64,000 nucleotides of DNA, taken from the NCBI RefSeq assembly GCF_021213805.1, contig NZ_JAJQJI010000009.1:124001-188000 (forward strand), given 5' to 3'. The position numbers and the translations under genes are program-made. The notes under the pieces are model-generated. The model was not told the origin of the DNA, did not search any database, and saw nothing but the letters and a program-made list of their open reading frames with translations. This document shows, in pieces, positions 9,522 to 18,469 of the stretch. Source of the DNA: Mycobacterium sp. MYCO198283. GTDB lineage: Bacteria > Actinomycetota > Actinomycetes > Mycobacteriales > Mycobacteriaceae. Positions within the stretch are counted from its first letter, which is position 1. Every line of letters starts with the position of its first letter.

Positions 9522-11966
9522 CTACGCCGCGGCGGCCGGCACCTGCGCCCCGGCGGGCAGCGTCGGCAGCGAGATCGCCATGCCCTCGACGTCGACGACG
9601 CCCCAGGAGTAGCCGTTGAGGTACTTGGCGGTCGACGTCACCACCTGGACGGTCACCGACTGACCCGGCTTGAGCGTGTGGGCCACCTGTTCCAGGGAGT
9701 ACGTCTGGGTCCGGCGCGTGCCGTCGAGGGTGACCGGGAGCGGCGTGGCCTGGTTGCCCAGCACCAGGCCGGTCTGGTCGTCGACGATCTGGGCGTAGAC
9801 GTGCTTCGCCGTCCCGGTGCCGGAGTAGGTCAGCGTCAGCACCGGCGCCCCGACGACGTAGGTCAGTGCGGTGGCGGCGGGCACGTGCAGGTTGGCCGCG
9901 TTGAGCGCCGGGGACGCCGACGGCAGGCCGAGCAGGGTCGCGATCGGGCCGCGGGTGAGGATCCGCGGGTCCGGTCCGGAACCGCCCAGCAGCGGCACGA
10001 TCGGCAGCGTCGTCCGGCGACCGGATGAGGCGACGACGGGCGAGTCGTCGGTGGCCACGGGGTAGGTGCCCGAGCTGTGCCAGTCGCCGTTCTGGTCGAC
10101 CCACTCGAATTGCGGCCCGGTGACGGCGCTGCCGTTGCGCTTCACGTAGCGGTCCAGCCAGTCGAGGGTGCGGTCGATGACCACGGCGCCGTCGTTGGTG
10201 GAGCTGAGGCAGGCGCCGTGGCCGCCGCAGTACCAGACCACCTTGGTGGGTGTGCCGGCGGCGATGAGCTGGCGGGCGATGACGTCGGCCTGGTCGAGGG
10301 TGAACAGGGTGTCGACCGTGCCCTGGATCAGCAGCGTCGGCGCCTTGATGTCGGCGATCTGGTCCTGGTAGCCGAGGCCGCGCACCAGGTCGATGTCGGA
10401 CTGTTGCACCACGCCGAACAGCACGCCCATGATCGCGACCGGAAGGATCCGCGGATGCTCCCGGGCGAAGGTGAGCTTGAGCACGGTCGGCAGGATGGTG
10501 CCCCAGCTGCTGTTCACGGCGCCGCGCGGGAACAGCACGTCGACAAGGTCGTTCCAGGCGATGGTCGGCACGATGGCGTCGATGCGGGGGTCGACGGCGG
10601 CCGCGGCGAGCTGGATGCCGCCGCCGTAGGACGCGCCGACCATGCCGACGCGGGGATCGTTGCGGCCGTCGAGCTGGGCTTCGGGCAGCGTCGCCACCCA
10701 GGTGAGGATGGCCGACACGTCGCGGCCTTCGAGGTCCGGCGAGTCCAGGTGCATGACGCCGCCGGAGCGCCACTCGCCGCGCGGATCCCACGTCACCACG
10801 TTGTAGCCGGCGTCGCGCAGGGCGCCGACACCGATCACGTCGTTGGGCAGCAGGCCGTCGACCTGCAGGTCGAGCGTCGTCGCGCCCGGCAGTCCGAGGC
10901 CCGGGCCGCTCAGCACCGTCGGCGCGGTGCCGTGGGCGCCGAGGCCGCGCGCCGGCATGAAGTGGGCGTAGATCTGAGTGCCGTCGAACGAGGTGACCAG
11001 GACGGTCCGCGGCTGCGGCGTTCCGGGCGGGGCGCTGTGGTCGACGGGCCAGCCGATCACCGGGTGCAGGAACTCGCCCACCAGCGGGATCATGTGCAGC
11101 AGCGAGACGACCGGCGTGACGACGAGCGGACCCGCCACCGGGATGTCCTGCAGCCACTGCAGCGGCGCGACGACCTCGCTCACGGTGACCGCAGGGGGAA
11201 TCGGATAGGTCTCGTCGTCCTCGGCCGACGCGGTGCGGGTCGCGGCGGCCAGCGACATGACCAGGCTGGCCACCGCGGGCGCACCCGGCGGGTCGTCGGT
11301 GGAGGCCGGCGGCACCGCCGCGTCCAGCTGGGTCGTCGGCTTTTCGACCGGCGCGGTGGCCTCGGGCTGCGGCCGGCCGGGGGCCGCCGCTTCCGTCACG
11401 TGCGACGTGGTGTCGACCTGCGGCGGGGGCGGCGTTGCCGGTGACGTCGGCGCGGCCGCCGAGGTGCCGGCGGCGGGCCGGGGGTCGAACGCCGGTTCTT
11501 GGGGCGTCTTTGCGCTGGTCGGCTCGGACTTCGCCTCGCCGGGCGGCGGCGTGTCGTCCTTCTTCTCGCGGTTCCCCTTGCGGTCCTCGGCAGCGGCGTG
11601 GGCGGGATGACCGTCGTCGTCGAGGTCGAAGGCGTCCTTCGGGTCCGGCGCGTCCTTCGACGGGACGGACGTGGCGGCTCCGGTCGCCGCGCCCCCGACC
11701 GTCGCATGGTTCCCGTCGGTGGCCGCGGCATCGGCGGCGCCGGCAGGGTCGTCAGCGGACTTCTCGGCGCCGTCGCCCGTCGTCGTGGTGGCCGTGCCGG
11801 ACGCCTGGTGTGAACCGGTTGACGCCGATGACGTCGACGCTGCGCCGGAGGCGCCGGCATCGCCGTCGTCGGCGGCAGCCGCCGCCGCTCCGGTGAGGAC
11901 CGCGGCACCGATGCCGAGTGCGACCGCCAATCCCCCGACCCGACCCACATACGAACCCGCTCCCAT
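9522..11966 (-). CDS. Large secreted alpha/beta hydrolase (CocE/NonD, S15-like) with low-complexity N-terminal region
   Basis: An 814-residue exported hydrolase. ATG 11966 starts MGAGSYVGRVGGLAVALG and a hydrophobic signal peptide ending AAAAAADD. Residues about 30-270 are a Ser/Thr/Ala/Pro/Asp-rich linker, probably disordered and possibly wall-associated. The catalytic domain follows: LVTSFDGTQIYAHF, then the nucleophile elbow GMVGASYGGG (G-x-S-x-G), with a TLLIQGTVDTLFTLDQ strand carrying the acid and GGHGACLS carrying a His. The C-terminal 150 residues resemble the jelly-roll of X-Pro dipeptidyl-peptidase-like hydrolases. The frame is open upstream but lacks any family-like sequence. Divergent from the MpaB gene. 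Substrate unknown. Confidence 0.85.
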   Translation of the reverse strand: MGAGSYVGRVGGLAVALGIGAAVLTGAAAAAADDGDAGASGAASTSSASTGSHQASGTATTTTGDGAEKSADDPAGAADAAATDGNHATVGGAATGAATSVPSKDAPDPKDAFDLDDDGHPAHAAAEDRKGNREKKDDTPPPGEAKSEPTSAKTPQEPAFDPRPAAGTSAAAPTSPATPPPPQVDTTSHVTEAAAPGRPQPEATAPVEKPTTQLDAAVPPASTDDPPGAPAVASLVMSLAAATRTASAEDDETYPIPPAVTVSEVVAPLQWLQDIPVAGPLVVTPVVSLLHMIPLVGEFLHPVIGWPVDHSAPPGTPQPRTVLVTSFDGTQIYAHFMPARGLGAHGTAPTVLSGPGLGLPGATTLDLQVDGLLPNDVIGVGALRDAGYNVVTWDPRGEWRSGGVMHLDSPDLEGRDVSAILTWVATLPEAQLDGRNDPRVGMVGASYGGGIQLAAAAVDPRIDAIVPTIAWNDLVDVLFPRGAVNSSWGTILPTVLKLTFAREHPRILPVAIMGVLFGVVQQSDIDLVRGLGYQDQIADIKAPTLLIQGTVDTLFTLDQADVIARQLIAAGTPTKVVWYCGGHGACLSSTNDGAVVIDRTLDWLDRYVKRNGSAVTGPQFEWVDQNGDWHSSGTYPVATDDSPVVASSGRRTTLPIVPLLGGSGPDPRILTRGPIATLLGLPSASPALNAANLHVPAATALTYVVGAPVLTLTYSGTGTAKHVYAQIVDDQTGLVLGNQATPLPVTLDGTRRTQTYSLEQVAHTLKPGQSVTVQVVTSTAKYLNGYSWGVVDVEGMAISLPTLPAGAQVPAAAA

Positions 11967-12059
11967 GTCACTGATAACTACCGTGCTCCGGTTCGTCGCG
12001 GATCGGATTGGCCGGATTCCCGGCCGGCGACGCCGCCGCGGGGTCGAGAATGTATCGAC

Positions 12060-13307
12060 ATGCCCGCTGCCGCCGTGGGACCGACCGCGTTCCGCTACCC
12101 GGTGCGCAGCGGGCGACGCGCCCGGCTGGTGCGGGCCGCCCGGCGGATCGCGGGCGTGGATCTGCTCCCCCGCGACGACGTCACGCGGGCGTTCATCGCC
12201 GGCCTGAGCGAGGGCGATCCCGTCGCGGAGCGGTTCGTCGCCGAGACCTATCACGGCGCGCTCGGCGCACGGCGAGGACGCGAGCTGGTCGAGCGGGCGC
12301 AGCGGGACGGGATCGACAGCGTGCCCGAGGCGCCGGAATCAATGCGCGCACTGTTCGCGGAGTTCGAGCAGGTTCCCGACTGGGTGGACCGCGAGCTGGT
12401 GGAGGCCGGCGCCGCGGTGTGGCGCCGCTGGGCCTATGCGCTCGGCGCGCTCGGCAACGCCGGCACGACCGACACCTACACGGAGGGCTGGCTCGCGGTG
12501 CCGCTCTCACTGTCCGGTGGCTACGCCGGCGAGCGGGCGCTGCACCGCTACCTCGAGACGTCGCGGTGGTGGATCGAGGTGTGCCGGCCCGGCGCGATCC
12601 TGACGCCGGGCTCCGCCGGCCGGAACATCTCGCTGCACGTGCGGATCATGCACGTCAGCGTGCGGGATCGCGTGAAACGGCATCCGGAGTGGGACGCGCA
12701 GCGATGGGGCCTGCCGATCAGCCAGTCCGCGATGCTGTTGACGCTGCTCGGCGGCAGCGTCGCACCGGCTCTCGGGCTGTTCCTGCTCGGTCATGTGACG
12801 TCGCCGCGGGAAATGCGCGCCGTCCTGCACTTCAACCGCTACTGCGGCCACCTGGTCGGCGTGCGCTGCGAGGGCTACTTCCCCGAGACCGTTGCCGACG
12901 CCTGGCGGATCCTGTTCCTTGCCGATTCGGCCCGCAGTTACGACAGCGCGGCCAGCGGAGTCGAGCTGGTGCAGTCCTTCGTCCCCGCGTTTGCGCCGAC
13001 GCCCGCCCACCGCGGGCTGGCACGGTGGCGCGCCGCGTACCACTACCGCGTCCAGGCCGGGTACCTCGGCCTCTTCATGCTGCCGTGGAACCGGCGCCGC
13101 TATCGTCTTCCCGCCGCCTCACCGGGCGTCGCCCTGCTGCTGCTGCGGGCGCCGCTCATCGCGCTGATGGAGCTGGTGCGGCGGCTGTTTCCCGCCGCCG
13201 ACCGCTGGTGGCAGCGCACCAACCTGCGCCGCTGGGAGAACTGGCTGCAGTGGCAATCCGACGGCAGGGCAACCGCTTTCGAGGCCGCCGCGCCGCTGCG
13301 ACGGTGA
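12060..13307 (+). CDS. Oxygenase MpaB family protein (DUF2236, Lcp-related)
   Basis: A 415-residue protein of the all-helical DUF2236/MpaB family, related to latex-clearing protein, a b-type heme oxygenase. Family features are YTEGWLAVPLSLSGG, the helix with RNISLHVRIMHVSVRDRVKRH and WGLPISQSAMLLTLLG, and a later RYCGHLVGVRCEGYFPET segment. His residues in the VRIMHVSVR helix are the likely heme ligand region (inference from Lcp). There is no signal peptide, and hydrophobic helices are amphipathic. Start ATG 12060 lies 93 bp from the divergent secreted hydrolase. Mycobacterial genomes carry many paralogues, mostly uncharacterised. Confidence 0.85.
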   Translation: MPAAAVGPTAFRYPVRSGRRARLVRAARRIAGVDLLPRDDVTRAFIAGLSEGDPVAERFVAETYHGALGARRGRELVERAQRDGIDSVPEAPESMRALFAEFEQVPDWVDRELVEAGAAVWRRWAYALGALGNAGTTDTYTEGWLAVPLSLSGGYAGERALHRYLETSRWWIEVCRPGAILTPGSAGRNISLHVRIMHVSVRDRVKRHPEWDAQRWGLPISQSAMLLTLLGGSVAPALGLFLLGHVTSPREMRAVLHFNRYCGHLVGVRCEGYFPETVADAWRILFLADSARSYDSAASGVELVQSFVPAFAPTPAHRGLARWRAAYHYRVQAGYLGLFMLPWNRRRYRLPAASPGVALLLLRAPLIALMELVRRLFPAADRWWQRTNLRRWENWLQWQSDGRATAFEAAAPLRR

Positions 13308-13420
13308 TCCTCCCGCGGTGACGGGGTGTCGGCGTGGTCACGGCCGCGACTCGGTGACGTGTCAGCCCCGCAACCAAATCACGCTGGTGTAGACAGCCGT
13401 CGCGAGCGCCCCATATTTTC

Positions 13421-13475
13421 GGCGCAGTCAGTTCGAGTCGGCGCAGTCAGTTCGAGCAGGCGCAGTCAGTTCGAG
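13421..13475. repeat. Three tandem 19-bp direct repeats in a 5' region
   Basis: The 17-mer core GGCGCAGTCAGTTCGAG occurs at 13421, 13440 and 13459, an exact 19-bp period with the last two copies identical over all 19 bases. The array ends 25 bp before the GTG start of the proline-rich secreted protein. It may be an operator array or part of its leader (inference). Confidence 0.9.
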
Positions 13476-13500
13476 CAGCACAACGAGGGAGCCGCGGGCA

Positions 13501-14001
13501 GTGGTCGCTTTGGGTCGATTCGCCATCAGCGCAGTTGCGGGTGCGGGCTTGTGCGGCGTCGCCGTCGCGTTGAGCCCGATCGCGGCGGCCCTTCCCGTGC
13601 CGGCCGGCGGCTACCGCTGCGCGCCGGCGGCTGCGCCCGCTCCCGCGGCGCCGTGCAACGCGACCGCTCGTGAGTCCTCCGCCACCGGCGGGGTCGGCGT
13701 TCCGCCGGGGCCGGCCGCGCCGCCGGTTGTCCCCCCGCCCGCCGCGCCGCCGGTTGTCCCACCGCCCGCCGCGCCGCCCGTCGTGCCCCCGCCCGCCGCA
13801 CCGCCGCTCGTGCCTCCGGTGGCACCACCGCCGGTGGCACCGCCGCTCGTGCCGGCCGCAGCCCCCGGCGCGCCGGTCGCCCCCGCAGCCGGAACCGCGG
13901 GCGCCCCCGTCACCGGGATGGGCGGAACGGGGAAGGGCGCTCCCACCGGGGCGGCCAGCGACATCGAGGGCGTCCCCACGCTGCCCGGCCCACAGGGCTG
14001 A
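13501..14001 (+). CDS. Secreted proline-rich protein with PPVVPPPAA-type repeats
   Basis: A 166-residue exported protein. GTG 13501 begins MVALGRFAISAVAGAGLCGVAVAL, a signal peptide with probable cleavage after AAA-LPV. A short Cys-containing segment (two Cys about residues 38 and 50) precedes a proline/valine/alanine stretch built on about four copies of a nine-residue unit, APPVVPPPA, then a Gly/Ala/Pro tail. There is no catalytic domain. It resembles mycobacterial proline-rich cell-envelope antigens in style only. It is preceded by three 19-bp tandem repeats and converges on the L,D-transpeptidase, so a wall-associated role is plausible but unproven. Confidence 0.7.
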   Translation: MVALGRFAISAVAGAGLCGVAVALSPIAAALPVPAGGYRCAPAAAPAPAAPCNATARESSATGGVGVPPGPAAPPVVPPPAAPPVVPPPAAPPVVPPPAAPPLVPPVAPPPVAPPLVPAAAPGAPVAPAAGTAGAPVTGMGGTGKGAPTGAASDIEGVPTLPGPQG

Positions 14002-14023
14002 GGCGCCCGGCAGTTCGCGAGCG

Positions 14024-14839
14024 CTATTCCTGCACGATCACCGGGTCGCCGACGGTGACGGTGTTGAAGTACCACTGCGCCGCCGCCGGGACCAGGCTGA
14101 TGCAGCCGTGGCTGACGTTCTCGCGCCCCATCGACGCAACGGCCCACGGCGCCGAGTGCACGAACAGGCCGCGCCGCGTGATGCGGACGGCATAGTCCAC
14201 GTCGAGCAGGTAGCCGTCGGGGGCGGTGACCGGGATACCGACGCTGCTCGAATCCATGGTCACGTCGCGTTCCTTCGCCAGGACGCTGTATCTGCCGACC
14301 GGCGTGGGATATTCGGGTCTCCCCATCGTCGCCAGCAGCACGCCGTCCTCCCCGACGTGCGGTGAATGGTGCGGCGCGGGGAGGGGAATCGGCGAGCCGT
14401 CGCGCGCGCCGTCGATGCTCACCGTGAAGGTGTGGTCCGAGATGTCGGCGACACCGACGACGGCGGCACCGGTCTGGAACTGCGTCGTCGTTCCCCCGAC
14501 CGACAGGCTCACCGCGGTGTGCGCCGGCCACAGCTGGTCGGGCACCCACTGCACGGTGCGGCTGTCGAGCCATTCGAAGGTTCCGGTGACCGCCGGTGTC
14601 GACGAGATGGCGAGCGCTCGCTCGGCGGCTGAGCGGTTCGTCACCGGGCCGCGGAACGTCACCAGCACCGGATGGCCGACGCCCACCCGCATGCCACGCG
14701 CCGGCGCGACGGACTCCACGCCGACGGGGAACGGCGCGACGGCGGCCGTCGTATCAACGGCCGTGACGGGGACGCCGATGCTGATCGCCGCCACCGCGAC
14801 AGCGGCACATCGAACGACCGACCGCACGGTGCACCCCAT
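14024..14839 (-). CDS. L,D-transpeptidase (YkuD domain), exported
   Basis: A 271-residue exported enzyme that forms 3-3 cross-links in peptidoglycan. Domains: signal peptide at about 1-28; an Ig-like domain at about 35-130 (PVLVTFRGPVTN to WPAHTAVSLSVGG); and a YkuD catalytic domain at 135-271. The catalytic His228 lies in FVHSAPW, and the signature VSHGCISL holds His244 and nucleophile Cys246. One Ig-like domain plus YkuD is the layout of LdtMt1 (Rv0116c) rather than the longer LdtMt2. Start ATG 14839 gives a good Sec signal. The enzyme class is certain; the exact paralogue is not. Confidence 0.92.
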   Translation of the reverse strand: MGCTVRSVVRCAAVAVAAISIGVPVTAVDTTAAVAPFPVGVESVAPARGMRVGVGHPVLVTFRGPVTNRSAAERALAISSTPAVTGTFEWLDSRTVQWVPDQLWPAHTAVSLSVGGTTTQFQTGAAVVGVADISDHTFTVSIDGARDGSPIPLPAPHHSPHVGEDGVLLATMGRPEYPTPVGRYSVLAKERDVTMDSSSVGIPVTAPDGYLLDVDYAVRITRRGLFVHSAPWAVASMGRENVSHGCISLVPAAAQWYFNTVTVGDPVIVQE

Positions 14840-14936
14840 CTGTCATCCGACGTGAACGGTGTCAGCGTAGGAGCGCGGCCGGCGCGAAAGTGGCGACAAC
14901 CGTTGATGTTTCGGTCAAACAATCGTCACGGTTCGG

Positions 14937-16586
14937 CTACTCCGCCGTGACCCGCCCGTCCTCGACCCGCCAGCGGCGGTCCAACCGGACGTTCTGCAAC
15001 ATCCGGCGGTCGTGGGTCACCAGCAGCAGCGCACCGGCATAGGCGTCGAGGGCCTGCTCCAGCTGTTCGATGGCCGGGAGGTCGAGATGGTTGGTCGGCT
15101 CGTCGAGCACCAGCACGTTGACGCCCCGGGCCTGCAGCAGCGCCAGCGCGGCGCGGGTGCGCTCACCGGGCGACAGGTCGTCGACGGGGCGTTCGACGTG
15201 ATCGGCGCGCAACCCGAACTTCGCGAGCAGCGTGCGCACATCGGCGGTGGTCCAGTCCGGCACGAACTCCTCGAAGCGGTCCACCAGCCGGCCGGCGCCG
15301 GTGAACTCGCCTCGCGCCTGGTCGATCTCACCGACCGCGACGTTGGCGCCGAGGCTCGCGCGGCCCTCGTCGGGCGCCCGGCGGCCGAGCAGCAGCGACA
15401 GCAGCGTCGACTTGCCCGCCCCGTTCGGGCCGGTGATCCCGATCCGATCGCCGGCGTCGACCTGCAGCGCAACCGGACCCAACACGAAGTCGCCCTGCCG
15501 GACCACGGCGTCGTCCAGCGTGGCGACGACGGAGCTCGAACGCGGCGCCGGCGCGATCGCGAACTGCAGCGTCCACTCCTTGCGCGGTTCCTCGACGTCC
15601 TCGAGGCGCGCGATCCGGCTCTCCAGCTGCCGCACCTTCTGCGCCTGCTTCTCGCTCGACTCGGTGGCGGCGCGCCGGCGGATCTTGTCGTTGTCGGGCG
15701 CCTTGCGGATCGCGTTGCGCACACCGTGGCTCGACCACTCGCGCTGGATGCGGGCGCGCGCCACCAGATCGGCTTTCTTCTCGGCGAATTCGTCGTACTG
15801 CTCGCGGCGGTGCCGCCGGGCGACCTCGCGCTCCTCCAGATAGCTGTCGTAGCCGCCGCCGAAGACGGTGGTGGTGTGCTGCGCCAGGTCCAGTTCGAGG
15901 ACGCGGGTCACGGTGCGGGCCAGGAACTCCCGGTCGTGGCTCACCAACACCACGCCGCCGCGCAGCTCGCGGACGAACTGCTCGAGCCGCGCGAGGCCGT
16001 CGAGGTCGAGATCGTTGGTCGGCTCGTCGAGCAGCACCACGTCGAACCGCGACAGCACCAGGGCCGCCAGCCCGACCCGCGCGGCCTGCCCACCGGACAG
16101 CGCTGTCATGAGCGTCGAATCCGGTGGCAGCACCGCAGGATCGAGCCCGAGGTCGGCCAGCACCGCCGGAAGCCGGTCGTCGAGATCCGCCGCGCCCGTG
16201 GCGAGCCAATGCTCCAGCGCCGCGGCGTAGGCGTCGGCTGCGGCGGCGCTCTCGCCGGCCAGCGCCTCGGCCGCGGCGTTCATCGCGCGGGTCGCGGCGT
16301 CGCACCCGGTGCGGCGCGCGATGTAGGCCGCCACCGTCTCAGCGGGCACGCGCTCGTGCTCCTGCGGCAACCAGCCCACGAACGCGTCGGCGGGCGCGAG
16401 GCTCACCGAGCCCGCCAGCGGCGCCAGGTCTCCTGCCAGGATCCGCAGCAGGGTGCTCTTGCCGGCGCCGTTGGCTCCGACGACCCCGACCACATCACCC
16501 GGCGCCACGGTGATGTCGAGGTCGGAGAACAACGTGCGGTGCGCGAATCCGCCCGCCAGGCCCTTGGCGACGAGGGTGGCCGGCAT
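14937..16586 (-). CDS. ABC-F family ATP-binding protein
   Basis: A 549-residue duplicated ATPase without membrane segments. The first nucleotide-binding domain has Walker A GANGAGKST, signature LSGGQAARVGL and Walker B VVLLDEPTNDLDL. The second has GPNGAGKST, LSPGERTRAAL and VLVLDEPTNHLDL. A charged linker of about 80 residues joins them, as in translation-associated ABC-F factors that bind the ribosomal E site. The group includes antibiotic-resistance proteins and housekeeping factors; the short linker and lack of a C-terminal extension do not decide between them. The stop of celA1-like on one side and the transpeptidase on the other are both close, but there is no shared function. Confidence 0.92.
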   Translation of the reverse strand: MPATLVAKGLAGGFAHRTLFSDLDITVAPGDVVGVVGANGAGKSTLLRILAGDLAPLAGSVSLAPADAFVGWLPQEHERVPAETVAAYIARRTGCDAATRAMNAAAEALAGESAAAADAYAAALEHWLATGAADLDDRLPAVLADLGLDPAVLPPDSTLMTALSGGQAARVGLAALVLSRFDVVLLDEPTNDLDLDGLARLEQFVRELRGGVVLVSHDREFLARTVTRVLELDLAQHTTTVFGGGYDSYLEEREVARRHRREQYDEFAEKKADLVARARIQREWSSHGVRNAIRKAPDNDKIRRRAATESSEKQAQKVRQLESRIARLEDVEEPRKEWTLQFAIAPAPRSSSVVATLDDAVVRQGDFVLGPVALQVDAGDRIGITGPNGAGKSTLLSLLLGRRAPDEGRASLGANVAVGEIDQARGEFTGAGRLVDRFEEFVPDWTTADVRTLLAKFGLRADHVERPVDDLSPGERTRAALALLQARGVNVLVLDEPTNHLDLPAIEQLEQALDAYAGALLLVTHDRRMLQNVRLDRRWRVEDGRVTAE

Positions 16587-16592
16587 GGCGCG

Positions 16593-17579
16593 CTACCAGC
16601 CCGCGTTGCGGGCGAGTTCGACGACGTAGGCGTTGACGAAGGTGCCGGCGCTCGGCTCGCCCTGCCCGCACGAGCCGTCGGATTCGCCCGGACGTTTCAC
16701 CCACAGATAGGCGTCGGCGTGCGCGCCGGCGGTGGCGGTGGTGGGCTTGGCGCCGAGCGCGCGACCGCTCGGGTTGCACCAGTAGAACTCGCCCGCGGCC
16801 GGCCCGGCGCCGTTGCGGGAGGTGTCGATCACGTAGTGGGACCCGTTGGTGAGACCGGAGATCGCCTCGCCGTAGCCGGTCTCCTCGTCGGTGGTGAAGA
16901 AGTTGGCGGTGTTGAGGCTGAAACCGCGGGCCTTGGCCACGCCGACCCGGTTGAGCCGGTTCGCCATCTCCGCCGCGCTGGTCCACCGCGAATGCCCGGC
17001 GTCGACGTAGACGACGGTGCCCGGGTTGCGGGTGAGCGTGTCCACCGCGTAGCCGATCAGCGCGAAGCGCTCCTCGCGCTGATCGCCGGACAGGCAGTCG
17101 GCCATCGCGAGCGCGTCGGGTTCGAGGATGACGGTCGCGGGTCCGGACCCGACCGCGCCGGCGACGCCGTCGATCCACTGCCGATAGGCGGCGCCGCTGC
17201 CGAATCCGCCCGCGGCGAAGCTGCCGCAGTCGCGGTGCGGGATGGCGTACAGCGCGAGGATCGGCATCGCGCCGGCGGCCCGCGCGTCGGCGATGTACCG
17301 GCTGTCCGCCGCGAGGTTCGACCGGTTGTCCATCCAGTACGCCGTGGGCGTGTCGGCGACGGCCTCCACCAGCGGGTCGTCCTTTGCGGCGCGCTTGGCG
17401 GCCGACGTCGGGTTGACGTAGAAGGGCAGGCCGGCCAGTGGGTTGTCGTCGCTGACCAGCTGGATCGCCGGCGCGGGCCGATGCGGCGGCATGGCCGGCG
17501 TGCCGAGGGTGGCCGCCGCCGCGACGGCGACGACGGCAGCCACCCACCGGGCGACGGCGGGCGCAGCGCGGGACATCAC
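16593..17579 (-). CDS. celA1: Secreted GH6 family endoglucanase (CelA1-like)
   Basis: A 328-residue exported glycoside hydrolase family 6 protein, homologous to M. tuberculosis CelA1 (Rv0062). Signal peptide at about 1-28. GH6 signatures are YAIPHRDCGS (catalytic-region Asp117) and VILEPDALAMADC (Asp155, acid), then YVDAGHSRW, NTANFF, HYVIDTSRNG, and the Cys-containing WCNPSGRALG. It would cleave beta-1,4-glucan outside the cell. Shorter than Rv0062 because it lacks an N-terminal extension. In M. tuberculosis celA1 lies close to dnaB; here about 12 kb of other genes separate them. It begins 7 bp from the end of the ABC-F gene, which is on the same strand downstream. Confidence 0.88.
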   Translation of the reverse strand: MMSRAAPAVARWVAAVVAVAAAATLGTPAMPPHRPAPAIQLVSDDNPLAGLPFYVNPTSAAKRAAKDDPLVEAVADTPTAYWMDNRSNLAADSRYIADARAAGAMPILALYAIPHRDCGSFAAGGFGSGAAYRQWIDGVAGAVGSGPATVILEPDALAMADCLSGDQREERFALIGYAVDTLTRNPGTVVYVDAGHSRWTSAAEMANRLNRVGVAKARGFSLNTANFFTTDEETGYGEAISGLTNGSHYVIDTSRNGAGPAAGEFYWCNPSGRALGAKPTTATAGAHADAYLWVKRPGESDGSCGQGEPSAGTFVNAYVVELARNAGW

Positions 17580-17627
17580 CTGACGGAACTTAGTGTCGCG
17601 CCGCGGCGAGCACCAATCCGCCGTCGG

Positions 17628-18116
17628 TCAGGACGCGGCCACCAGATCGTCGATCTGGCTGATCGCCGAGGACGCGCCCTCGACGACACCCATGTCCAGC
17701 ACCTGCTGCAGCGCCTCGGCGGACGCGTAGGTGCTCACGTACGTCGCGCGGGTGCCGCCGTCGTGCTCGGTGAAGGTGAAGACGTTGCGCGACACCGGCA
17801 TGTTCGGATCGGGTTCGAGGTTCGCATCGGCGAAGCCGTCGAAGAACTCGAAGCTCGTCGGCTCGTCGACCGCGGTGATCTCCCAGTAGCCGCCGTGCTT
17901 GTCGCCTCCGGGACCCGTCATGAAGTAGGTGACCCGGCCGCCCGGCGAGAAGTCGTGGTCGACGACGGTCGCCGGATAGCTCGGCGGACCCCACACCTTC
18001 TCCAGTTGCCGCGGATCGGCGTAGACCTGCCAGATCCGCTCGATCGGTGCCGCGAACTGTGCGGTGATGGTCAGGGTCAACGCGTCGAGATCGTGCTGCA
18101 CGTCGGTGACGGGCAT
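17628..18116 (-). CDS. SRPBCC (AHSA1-like) family protein
   Basis: A 162-residue START/Bet v1-fold protein. The typical opening is a strand followed by FAAPIERIWQVYADPRQLEKVWGPPSYPATV, then FSPGGRVTYFMTGPGG, YWEITAVDEPTSFEF and a C-terminal amphipathic helix lining the hydrophobic cavity. ATG 18116 lies one base after the stop of the ArsR gene, so the two are translationally linked in one operon. Such pairs are common in actinobacteria; the SRPBCC protein probably binds a hydrophobic ligand, but no substrate is known. An in-frame upstream start would overlap the regulator gene and is not used. Confidence 0.88.
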   Translation of the reverse strand: MPVTDVQHDLDALTLTITAQFAAPIERIWQVYADPRQLEKVWGPPSYPATVVDHDFSPGGRVTYFMTGPGGDKHGGYWEITAVDEPTSFEFFDGFADANLEPDPNMPVSRNVFTFTEHDGGTRATYVSTYASAEALQQVLDMGVVEGASSAISQIDDLVAAS

Positions 18117-18117
18117 G

Positions 18118-18459
18118 TCAGTCCTCCTTGACTGGTTCACTGGCGATCAGTTCGTCGATACGTGCGATGCGGCCGCGCCAGATCTCTTCCAGCTCGGCGA
18201 GCATGCCGGCCACCGACCGCACCGCGGCGACATCGCCGCTGGCCAGCTGTTCTCGGCCGCGACGCTGTTTGGTGACCAGGCCGGCCCGTTCGAGGACGGC
18301 CACGTGTTTCTGCACCGCCGCGAAGCTCATCTCATACCTCGCGGCGAGCGCGGTGACCGAGTGCTCTCCGGCCAGCACCCGGCGCAGGATGTCGCGCCGG
18401 GTGCGGTCGGCGAGCGCGTGGAACAGGGCGTCCGCCCGGTCCTCGGCGATCGTGGTCAC
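18118..18459 (-). CDS. ArsR/SmtB-type winged-helix repressor
   Basis: A 113-residue regulator. Winged helix: ALFHALADRTRRDILRRVLAGEHSVTALAARYEMSFAAVQKHVAVLERAGLVTKQRRGRE, the form typical of ArsR proteins paired with SRPBCC/AHSA1 genes. None of the metal-site cysteines (CxC) of arsenic or cadmium sensors is present, so a metal ligand is unlikely. GTG 18459 is chosen; the TTG at 18474 would put the start codon inside the palindromic operator. It is the first gene of a two-gene operon with the SRPBCC gene and is very probably autoregulated through the 18-bp palindrome just upstream. Confidence 0.9.
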   Translation of the reverse strand: MTTIAEDRADALFHALADRTRRDILRRVLAGEHSVTALAARYEMSFAAVQKHVAVLERAGLVTKQRRGREQLASGDVAAVRSVAGMLAELEEIWRGRIARIDELIASEPVKED

Positions 18460-18469
18460 GCGGCTAATA

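Noticed and set aside
8935..11157. A 740-codon open frame on the minus strand overlapping the GltB-like and secreted hydrolase genes
   Set aside because: It is arginine- and alanine-rich with no family motif; it is the off-frame shadow of the two real genes, typical of very GC-rich DNA.
13421..13475. Phage attachment or CRISPR repeats upstream of the proline-rich gene
   Set aside because: Three contiguous copies without spacers and no integrase or cas gene nearby.
15012..18131. A 1039-codon open frame on the plus strand opposite ABC-F, celA1-like and SRPBCC genes
   Set aside because: No recognisable domain and biased composition; antisense to three well-supported genes.
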